Origin: CAYWVR01 sp964461715
GTDB lineage: Bacteria > Planctomycetota > Phycisphaerae > FEN-1346
Direction: 5' to 3'
Assembly (NCBI GenBank): GCA_964461715.1
Contig: CAYWVR010000012.1
Location: forward strand, 1-64,000
Length of the DNA stretch: 64,000 bases
Positions 1 to 6,478 of the stretch are shown piece by piece. Every line of letters starts with the position of its first letter. Position 1 is the first letter of the stretch. The notes beneath the pieces were generated by a model that was not told where the DNA came from, made no database searches, and worked only from the letters and a program-made list of their open reading frames with translations. The position numbers and the translations under genes are program-made.

Positions 1-458
1 CGGTGATCGCGGCGTTCCTGGCCTTTGGCGGCGCGGGGAGCCTCGCCAGCGGACGCTGGCGGGCGGGCGACCGGGCCGTCGCCCTCCGCGCGGCAACGGT
101 CGTGGTGGCTCTTGCGGCGGTGTACCTGATGATTATGGGTCCGTGGCTGGCGCTCACGCAGGCAGCGCCGCTGGCGATCCGTTTCGTGATCGCGACGGCG
201 ACCATCGCCCCCCTCGCCTTCGCCATGGGCCACATGCTCCCGGCGGGGCTCCGGCTGGCGCGGGCCCGGTCGGAGGCCCTGGTCCCGTGGGCCTGGGCCG
301 CCAACGGATTCGCCTCCGTCGTCGCCACCGTCGGGGCCACGGTCCTCGCGATGGCCATCGGCTTCACGCGCGTCGCCCTGGTCGCCATGGCCTGCTACGC
401 CGCCGCGGGGCTCCTGAGCCGGGTCGTGGGGCCCGAAAGCCTACGATCCAAGACCTAA
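1..458 (+). CDS. C-terminal part of a multi-spanning membrane protein, probably spermidine-synthase-like fusion (partial)
   Basis: The 5' end lies outside the window; the frame is open from base 3 to a TAA at 456-458 (151 residues visible). The visible part has about four hydrophobic segments. It includes the stretch PLAFAMGHMLPAGLRLA followed by LVPWAWAANGFASVVATVGA, which resembles the membrane half of large proteins in which a transporter-like membrane domain is fused to a spermidine-synthase-like methyltransferase domain. The catalytic domain is not visible, so the function cannot be confirmed. It converges on the minus-strand gene ending at 455, and the two stop codons overlap by four bases. 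The GTG at base 3 is probably an internal valine, not a start. Confidence 0.6.
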   Translation, partial: VIAAFLAFGGAGSLASGRWRAGDRAVALRAATVVVALAAVYLMIMGPWLALTQAAPLAIRFVIATATIAPLAFAMGHMLPAGLRLARARSEALVPWAWAANGFASVVATVGATVLAMAIGFTRVALVAMACYAAAGLLSRVVGPESLRSKT

Positions 459-826
459 CAGGCCCCCGAAGTCCGCTGTTTCGCCACGAACCGCAGCACC
501 GGATCCACAACCTCCAGCAGCAACGGGCTCCCGCCCAGCCAGACGGCCAGTTCGAGCGTCTCGCGGATGTCGGCGTCCGTGGCCCCGTGGGCCAGAGCCT
601 TGCGGGTCTCCAGGAGGGCCCGCTGCTTCTCGCGCCCGGTGACGGCTGTGGCCAAGGCCATCAGGTACTTCATCTTGAGGGGGATCGCCCCCTCCTCCCC
701 CCAGATGTTGGCATGGTACCGCGCGATCAGCGACCCGAACTCCGGACCCAGCTTCCCCGCCGTCCCCGTCCCGGGGCACTTCTTCCCGGCCACCACGCCC
801 GGGCACGTCTCTTTCGCACAAGTCAT
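455..826 (-). CDS. AhpD/carboxymuconolactone-decarboxylase-like small protein
   Basis: 123 residues. The all-helical body contains LKMKYLMALATAVTGREKQR and a later ALAHGATDADIRETLELAVWLGG, the spacing seen in the AhpD/CMD fold, where a helical bundle carries out thiol-based peroxide or disulfide chemistry or decarboxylation. The usual CxxC of AhpD is absent; instead the N-terminus carries three cysteines (CAKETCPG, KKC), which could bind metal or act as thiols. ATG at 826 was chosen; a GTG three codons upstream is possible. It lies 5 bases after the ferredoxin gene and is probably co-transcribed with it from the FNR-type promoter at 1285-1328. Family assignment is moderate and the reaction is unknown. 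Confidence 0.65.
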   Translation of the reverse strand: MTCAKETCPGVVAGKKCPGTGTAGKLGPEFGSLIARYHANIWGEEGAIPLKMKYLMALATAVTGREKQRALLETRKALAHGATDADIRETLELAVWLGGSPLLLEVVDPVLRFVAKQRTSGAC

Positions 827-831
827 CTCGT

Positions 832-1224
832 TCACCCGTGAATGAGAGGAGGCAGGCAGCGGACGCAGACCCACTTGGACCGGCCCTTCGTGCGGCACGG
901 GAAGAGGACGGCGTCGGCCTCGCTCGACCCGCATCGGAAGCACGATTCCTCCAGGATGGGCCTCCCGCGCTCGATCTGGCGGCCCTCCACGGCATCCGGA
1001 TCGAACGCCGCGGCGTCGCGCTCCTCGATTGAGAGGGCCCCGGTCGGGCACACACCCAGGCAGAACCCCGCCCCGTCGCACAACTCCTCCTTCAGGACCC
1101 GGGCCTTCCCGTCCACCAGCTCGATCGCCCCCTCCGCACAGGGCGTCACGCACGCCCCGCACCCGTTGCAGAGCGTTTCGTCGATCTTCACGATCTTCCG
1201 TTTCACCGTTCCGGCTGCGGCCAT
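832..1224 (-). CDS. 4Fe-4S ferredoxin with C-terminal zinc-ribbon-like tail
   Basis: 130 residues. The first cluster motif is canonical, CNGCGACVTPC (about residues 18-28). The second is CDGAGFCLGVCP, in which the second cysteine is replaced by alanine; this DGxGxC variant is familiar in a group of small ferredoxins from anaerobes and probably leaves a three-cysteine or alternative cluster. The C-terminal third carries CFRCG ... CRTKGRSKWVCVRCLPPLIHG, two CxxC pairs that look like a zinc or iron knuckle. The start at 1224 is supported by GGAG eight bases upstream. It is the first gene of a two-gene unit with the AhpD-like gene and sits 54 bases below a predicted FNR-dependent transcription start. 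Role: soluble electron carrier under low oxygen (inferred). Confidence 0.88.
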   Translation of the reverse strand: MAAAGTVKRKIVKIDETLCNGCGACVTPCAEGAIELVDGKARVLKEELCDGAGFCLGVCPTGALSIEERDAAAFDPDAVEGRQIERGRPILEESCFRCGSSEADAVLFPCRTKGRSKWVCVRCLPPLIHG

Positions 1225-1284
1225 CGCGTGTTCTCCTCCATGGGATTCCGCCCGGGGGCTCGAACCTCCGTATATTCCACCCGC

Positions 1285-1328
1285 ATGATAGGCGGCCCGC
1301 GCGGGCGGGGCCTTGATCTGAGTCAAGG
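1285..1328 (-). promoter_or_regulatory. FNR/DNR-type operator with class II promoter for the ferredoxin operon
   Basis: The palindrome CCTTGATCTGAGTCAAGG (1311-1328) contains TTGAT-N4-GTCAA, the FNR/DNR consensus. On the minus strand a TATCAT -10 box lies at 1290-1285. Setting that box at -12 to -7 puts +1 at 1278 and the operator centre at 1319.5, that is exactly -41.5, the class II activation position known for FNR. The ferredoxin ATG is 54 bases downstream. The only Crp/Fnr gene in the window is adjacent at 1661-2362 and has E..SR in its recognition helix, as FNR does. The rest of the gap 1225-1660 shows nothing else. Confidence 0.8.
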
Positions 1329-1660
1329 CCGACGAATATTCTTCCTGACGGCCCGCGACGGGCCGGAAGGGGGCCTGGCGACGCGTCCACGACGATTCGG
1401 CCGGCGGGAATTCTTCCGAAAGACCGCCGCCGGACCGGTGGCGGCGGCCGCATGACCCCTGGCGGAGGAGGCCCTCGCGGACGGGCCCGCGGATCCCCAC
1501 GCCCTCGGCTTAAAATCCGTCGATACGATGGTCGTCGGCTTCGAGAATCCCGCGGAGATCGACGCCTTCGGCGCCCGCGTCGCGAAGGTGGCGGCAAAGG
1601 CGTACGTCCAGGGCCCACAAACCTTTGCGCGGCGGGTCTCCGACCCGACGCGGCCGCCGG

Positions 1661-2362
1661 CTACTCCTCCTCCAAGGCCAGCCCCCCCGCCAGGGCCTCC
1701 AGCCTTGCCGCGTCGCGGAAGATAACGGTCCGGCCGTCGACCTCCACGAGGCCCGCCCCGGCGAGCCGCCCGAGGGCCCTGGAGAGGGTCTCCGGGGCGG
1801 TCCCGAGGTGCCGGGCCAGCTCCCCCTTGGCGATGTCCAGCATCACCCGCTCCCCGTCCGCCGGCGCGAGGCCCCGCCGCCGGGCCAATTCGGCCAGATA
1901 CCGGGCCAGACGCCCCGCCACGTCCGAAAGGGCGAGCTGCTCCACCAGGCCCGCGAGGTCGTGACACAGCCGCGCGAGGCTCTCGATGAGGCCCGTCGCC
2001 AGGTCCGTGTTGATCTCCAGCTCCTGGAGGAACCGGTCCCGCGGGAAGAACGCAACTCGGCTGCCGGCAAGGGTTTCCGCGAACGCGGGGAACGCTCCGC
2101 CCGCGAACATCGCCGCCTCCGCGAAGGCCTGCCCGGGCCCGAAAACGTGCAGAATCTGCTGACGTCCGTCCGGCGAGAGCTTGTAGACCTTGACCTTGCC
2201 CTCGACCACCATGTAGAACCCGTCGGCGGGCTCGCCCTCGCGGAACAGAACCGTCCCGGCGGGGTAGGGCCGGACCAGGGCCAGCGACGCCACGGCCTCC
2301 CGTGCCGCCTCGTCCAGACCCCGGAAAAGGGTCACGCTTTCGAGGAATTCCGCGAGGTTCAT
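1661..2362 (-). CDS. Crp/Fnr-family transcriptional regulator
   Basis: 233 residues. An N-terminal cyclic-nucleotide-binding-like beta-roll (about 15-120, with GTVLFREGEPADGFYMVVEG) is followed by the dimerisation helix and a winged helix-turn-helix (about 165-225). The recognition helix, GTAPETLSRALGRLAGAG, keeps the E, S and R that contact TTGA half-sites in FNR. The N-terminal cysteines that hold the FNR 4Fe-4S cluster are missing (only one cysteine, in ARLCHDL), so it is more like DNR/NNR or another Crp/Fnr branch sensing NO, haem or metabolites. The start is supported by AAAAGGA just upstream. It probably controls the neighbouring ferredoxin operon through the site at 1311-1328. Copy A of the 123-bp repeat lies upstream of it. 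Confidence 0.9.
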   Translation of the reverse strand: MNLAEFLESVTLFRGLDEAAREAVASLALVRPYPAGTVLFREGEPADGFYMVVEGKVKVYKLSPDGRQQILHVFGPGQAFAEAAMFAGGAFPAFAETLAGSRVAFFPRDRFLQELEINTDLATGLIESLARLCHDLAGLVEQLALSDVAGRLARYLAELARRRGLAPADGERVMLDIAKGELARHLGTAPETLSRALGRLAGAGLVEVDGRTVIFRDAARLEALAGGLALEEE

Positions 2363-2482
2363 GGGTCCTTTTTACGCGTTGCGCGCCCGCGAAACAAGGG
2401 CGCGCCCGACCCCCACGCCGGGCGCCGCCAGACCCTGGCAACAAGATAGGAAAGATGCGCAGACTAGGCGCTTTCGAGCCCT

Positions 2483-2605
2483 CGTTTGCCGCAAAACGAT
2501 AAACCGTTTATCCCTAAGCGACACACTTTTTGCGACTTTTCGCGACTTCTTGGGGGGTACCGGGGTACTTTTCGCACCTTTTGCCCCGCTTCTTGCGCGA
2601 ATTTG
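2483..2605 (+). repeat. Dispersed 123-bp intergenic repeat, copy A
   Basis: This segment matches the reverse complement of 31864-31986, also 123 bases. A 37-base core (2506-2542 here, 31927-31963 there) differs at one position; the flanks match less well and contain a small compensating insertion and deletion around a G-rich stretch. The palindrome GATAAACCGTTTATC lies at 2498-2512. Both copies point the same way relative to the gene below them: crp starts 121 bases downstream on the minus strand. It is embedded in a 708-base gene-free stretch (2363-3070) in which I recognise nothing else. Confidence 0.85.
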
Positions 2606-3070
2606 ACCCCTCCGAACGCCCTCGCGGCCCTTGTCGCGGCAGCGCGCTTGCGCAAACGGATACGTCGTTTCCTCGAATGCGGCAGATGGGCGCGGCCCCG
2701 AGGCGGCCCGCGCACGTTTCACATCAAAGACGCGCTATACGTAGGACGCTTTCGCCGCCGCGCAGCGACCCCCGGGGATCACAAGACATGTCGACGTAAC
2801 CTGTCGGCGCACCCCCCGGCCATGGCCGGCGCCGCGACCTCGAAGCCGAACGGGCGTGCCACCACGCATGTCGATAGGACAAAGGTTCTGCATCGCGCGG
2901 GCCGCTTGCCTTCCCGCGAGCCCGTCCTCGGGGCAGCGCCCGCCCGTGGGCCCGCTTCGCCACCCCGCCTGGGGGCGCTTCCCGCGCAAAGATTACCGCC
3001 TGGCTATCCCCCGCGTTCCCCGCGCGAAATCGGGCTGCAACCGGCCCGGCAAAACGCGGCGGGTCCGGCC

Positions 3071-6000
3071 TTACGGCCGGAGGCGGTACGTCCGGCCCGG
3101 CGAGGCCGGGAGCACGGTCACGCCCGGCTCCGGGTGCTCGATCGCGAGGTCGACGTCCCCCACCACGTGCAGGGGGGCGTCCGCGCGGAGGCGCAAGGGG
3201 GCGGCCGGTCCGACGTGGATGAGGGCTTCGGTCAGGCGGCCCTCGCGCCAGACGAGGTCGACCGTGTGCCCGCCTCGCGCCCGCAGACCGCGCGCGCTCC
3301 CGTCGGGCCAGGCCTTCGGAAGGGCCGGCAGCAGTGCGAGCTCGCCGGCGTGACCCTGGAGGAGCATCTCCGCCACGGCCGCCGCGCCGCCGAGGTTCCC
3401 GTCGATCTGGAAGACGTGCGGCGGATGGAGGTCGAAGAGGTTGTCCTCGGTGAAGCGGCGAAGGAGGACGCGGAGGCTCTCCTCGGCCTGGTCGCCCTCC
3501 TCGAATCGTGCCCAGAGACACGCGGCCCACGCCCGGCTCCACCCCGTCGACCCGCCGCCGCGGGCCAACCGATGCTCCAGGGACTTGCGGACCGCCGCCG
3601 CGAGCTTCGGCGTGCCGCGCAGGGTGATCTCGTCGCCGGGATAGAACGCGTAAAGGTGGGAGACGTGTCGATGCCCGGGATCAAGCTCCTCGAACGGTTC
3701 GAGCCACTCCTGGAGCCGTCCGTCGGGGCCGATCTGAAGGGGCGCCAGGCGCTGCCTCGCCTCCTCGAGCCGCCGGACGAAGTCCTCGTCGACGCCAAGA
3801 AGGCGCGCGGCCTCGGCCGTCCGGTCGAAGAGGTCGCCGACGAGTTCGAGGTCCATCGTCGGCCCCGCGCACACGCCTGCCTTGCCGCCCTCGTAGACGA
3901 ACGCGTTCTCGGGCGACAGGGACGGGCTCGTCACGAGCCAGCCGCGTTTCGTGTCCTCCACGAGGAAATCGAGACAGAACGCGGCCGCCTCCTTCATCAT
4001 CGGGTAGATGCGCTCGAGGTCCGGGCGGCGGCGTCCGAAGTCCCAGTGGTCCCACGCATGCCGCGCCAGCCACGCCGCCCCCATCGGCCAGAGCCCGGAG
4101 CGGGCCCCATCGCCGGGCGCGGTGAAACCGAAGACGTCGGTGATGTGATGGGCCACGAACCCGCCGCACCCGTAATGGAGGCGAGCCGTCTCGCGGCCGG
4201 GGGCGCGGAGGGCGTCCACGAGATGCAGCAGCGGCACGTGGCACTCGGCCAGGTTCCAGGGCTCGGCGGGCCAGTAATTCATTTGCACGTTGATATTGAG
4301 ATGATAATCGGAGTTCCAGGACGGTTTCGGCTGTTCGTTCCAGAGGCCCTGGAGGTTGGCGGGGAGGTCGCCGGGACGGCTACTCGCGACGAGCAGATAC
4401 CGCCCGAACTGGGCGTACTGGGCCACCAGATGCCGGTCCACCCCGCCCTTCTTGACCGCGGCGAGGCGTTCGTCGGTGGGCGCGTCGCCCGCTTCCTCGC
4501 CGCCCAGGTCCAGCCGCACCCGCCCGAAGAGCCGCTGATGGTCGGCCACGTGTGCGGCAAGCAGCTCGCCGTACGGCGTCCCGGCCGCCGCATCGAGAGG
4601 CGCGAGGCACGCGGCCCCCGGGTGCTCGTGGCGATACGTCGTGGCGGCGGCGACGAGGAGCGTGACGGCGTCGGCCTTCTCGATGCGAAGCGTTCCGCCC
4701 TCGACGGCCTCGACCGTCCCGCCGCGCGCGACGGCCCGCATCCGCGCGACCACGTCCATGCCCTCCGGCCCGGGCAGCGTCCCTTCGAGGACCCCGTCGC
4801 CCCCCTCGCGCCGCGTGCCCGTGACGACCGTCCCTTCGAGCCGCGCCGTCAGCGTCAGCGCGCCCGGCTTCGACGCCGCCATGTGCACGACCAGCACCCC
4901 GCCCGGCGCGCTCGCGAACACGTCCCGCGCGTACGTGACGCCGCCCGATGCGTAGACCGTCCGGGCAAGGCCCGTCGCGAGGTCGAGCGACCGTTCGTAG
5001 TCGGGGGCGTCGGCGAGGCCATCGATTTGGAGGACGAGGTCCGCCAGGGGCGTGTAGGGCTTCAGGCGGCTGGGGGCGCCCATGAGATGATCGTCGGCGA
5101 GCTTCTCGGCCTCGGCGTAGCGGCCCTCGGCGATGAGGCGACGGACCTCGGGCAGGTGCTTGGCGGCGTCCGGATGGTTGCAGTCGAGGGCGTTTCGGAT
5201 CCAGAGCGAGTCCTCGTTGAGCTGGATCCGCTCCTTCGCGACGCCGCCGAAGACCATCCCGCCCAGCCGCCCGTTCCCCACCGGCAGGGCCTGGAGCCAT
5301 CGTTCGGCGGGCCCGCGATACCAGAGGGTCATGGGCCCGTGTTTCGTCGACGCGCCCGGGGCGTCGGGCGTCTCGGGCGCGCCGGCGAGGGCTTCGGCGA
5401 TCGTCTCGGCGAGAAGGCCCTGCCCTTCGTCCGAAAGGTGCACACCGTCGGGCCCCAAGCACGCATCGCCGCGCGGCTTCAGGGCGGCATGGGCGTCGAT
5501 GAACCCGGCGCCGAGGCGCGCCGCCAGCGGCCTCATCTCCGCGACGAGGGCTTCGAGCCGCTCCGGCCCGCCCCACCACTTGGCCTGCGTGTCCGTGGGC
5601 TCATCGGGCATGGGACGGCCCCGAGCGCGGAGGGCCTCGGTCATCGGCGGCGGGGCGACGATCCAGACGCGGCTGCCCAGCCCGCCGGGCGAGCGGCGAA
5701 TCCGCGCGACGAGCGTCTCGAGGTTCCGCAGGATGTCCGCCGTTCCCCGGCCGCGCTCCGGCCACATCGTCTGCACGTCGTTCGTGCCGAGGCCGAGGAC
5801 GACCGCGTCGGGCGGCCGGCCCGCGACGTCGGCGGCCCGGGCGAGGGCCACGTCGACGTTCATCAGCGTGTCGGTGCCCGGTCCCCACTTCTGGAAACCG
5901 ATCGTCCGGGCGGAGACGGAGTCGTTCGAGAGCCGCACCTGCCGGTCCGGCCGCCGGCCCTGGAGGGCCTCGGCCACGCGGTCGGGCCACTTGCCCGGGC

Positions 6001-6115
6001 CCGCCCCGTTCGAGTCCCCGAGGGTCATGACGACGAACATGGGTCGCTCCTTGGTCTGGGCCGACACCGGCGCCGCGAGACCGGCGGCCAGGAGTGCGAT
6101 GACGAGCCGAGGCAT
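3071..6115 (-). CDS. SGNH hydrolase fused to a GH95 glycoside hydrolase (alpha-L-fucosidase/galactosidase family), exported
   Basis: 1014 residues. A Sec signal peptide (MPRLVIALLAAGLAAPVSA) is followed by an SGNH/GDSL esterase domain (about 25-245: GDSN, GLGTND, DGVHL give the nucleophile Ser, the Asn block and the Asp/His pair). A GH95 domain follows (about 265-1014), opening with LWYRGPAERWLQALPVGNGRLGG. GH95 catalytic features are visible: the asparagine pair in NINVQMNYWPAEP, the acid Glu in SPSLSPEN and the Asp in QIDGNLGG. It probably removes O-acyl groups and terminal fucose or L-galactose from glycans in the periplasm or outside. The start is supported by GGGAGG eight bases upstream; an upstream ATG at 6217 gives no signal peptide. 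It is divergent from the GH65 gene. Confidence 0.92.
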   Translation of the reverse strand: MPRLVIALLAAGLAAPVSAQTKERPMFVVMTLGDSNGAGPGKWPDRVAEALQGRRPDRQVRLSNDSVSARTIGFQKWGPGTDTLMNVDVALARAADVAGRPPDAVVLGLGTNDVQTMWPERGRGTADILRNLETLVARIRRSPGGLGSRVWIVAPPPMTEALRARGRPMPDEPTDTQAKWWGGPERLEALVAEMRPLAARLGAGFIDAHAALKPRGDACLGPDGVHLSDEGQGLLAETIAEALAGAPETPDAPGASTKHGPMTLWYRGPAERWLQALPVGNGRLGGMVFGGVAKERIQLNEDSLWIRNALDCNHPDAAKHLPEVRRLIAEGRYAEAEKLADDHLMGAPSRLKPYTPLADLVLQIDGLADAPDYERSLDLATGLARTVYASGGVTYARDVFASAPGGVLVVHMAASKPGALTLTARLEGTVVTGTRREGGDGVLEGTLPGPEGMDVVARMRAVARGGTVEAVEGGTLRIEKADAVTLLVAAATTYRHEHPGAACLAPLDAAAGTPYGELLAAHVADHQRLFGRVRLDLGGEEAGDAPTDERLAAVKKGGVDRHLVAQYAQFGRYLLVASSRPGDLPANLQGLWNEQPKPSWNSDYHLNINVQMNYWPAEPWNLAECHVPLLHLVDALRAPGRETARLHYGCGGFVAHHITDVFGFTAPGDGARSGLWPMGAAWLARHAWDHWDFGRRRPDLERIYPMMKEAAAFCLDFLVEDTKRGWLVTSPSLSPENAFVYEGGKAGVCAGPTMDLELVGDLFDRTAEAARLLGVDEDFVRRLEEARQRLAPLQIGPDGRLQEWLEPFEELDPGHRHVSHLYAFYPGDEITLRGTPKLAAAVRKSLEHRLARGGGSTGWSRAWAACLWARFEEGDQAEESLRVLLRRFTEDNLFDLHPPHVFQIDGNLGGAAAVAEMLLQGHAGELALLPALPKAWPDGSARGLRARGGHTVDLVWREGRLTEALIHVGPAAPLRLRADAPLHVVGDVDLAIEHPEPGVTVLPASPGRTYRLRP

Positions 6116-6142
6116 GCTTCGTTCCTCCCGCGCGGCAGGAAC

Positions 6143-6171
6143 GGGATACCACCGAGGAGGCGCGCATGCAA
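6143..6171 (-). promoter_or_regulatory. Predicted sigma-70-like promoter for the GH95 gene
   Basis: On the minus strand, TTGCAT (6171-6166) and TATCCC (6148-6143) are separated by exactly 17 bases, giving a start near 6136, about 21 bases before the GH95 start codon with its GGGAGG ribosome site between them. The -10 box matches the consensus only in part. Confidence 0.4.
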
Positions 6172-6334
6172 GGGAAACCGCGGGTCGGCGCTTCCGCCGC
6201 GGGGCGGCGGCGCGCATAATGGGTCCCGACGGGAGTCCGGGGCCCCAAGGAGACCATGCGATGGACCCGCGCCCTTACCTTGTATCGATGGCGGCCGCCG
6301 TGCTCGCGTCGGTTGCAACTGGGGCGGACCGCCC

Positions 6335-6478
6335 ATGCGCATCCGGACGGTGACGCGGCGTCTCCCGCCGCCCCGGCCCGGCCACGTGTGGCAGCCCCTC
6401 GGCCCGGACGGTCGCCCGGCGGCGCCGGGGCGTCCCACGATGTGGTACCTCCTCGTGCCCCAGACGAAGGAACCGTGA
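6335..6478 (+). CDS. Possible 47-residue leader ORF coupled to the GH65 gene
   Basis: A short open frame (MRIRTVTRRLPPPRPGHVWQ...) ends with a TGA whose last base is the A of the GH65 ATG, so ribosomes could pass straight on. A second tiny frame, 6261-6353 (MDPRPYLVSMAAAVLASVATG...), lies before it with an AAGGAG at ideal distance and looks like a signal peptide that runs into a stop. Together they could be the remains of a frameshifted small exported protein or a translational leader. No family is recognised and neither may be expressed. Confidence 0.25.
   Translation: MRIRTVTRRLPPPRPGHVWQPLGPDGRPAAPGRPTMWYLLVPQTKEP

Noticed and set aside
2600..3070. Possible small genes in the gap before the GH95 stop
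   Set aside because: Candidate frames are Arg/Pro-rich with no start signals or similarity.
2486..6478. Very long open frame (1330 codons) on the plus strand opposite the GH95 gene
   Set aside because: Its translation is Arg/Gly/Pro-rich with no family motif, while the minus strand encodes intact SGNH and GH95 domains; high GC makes long antisense frames common.
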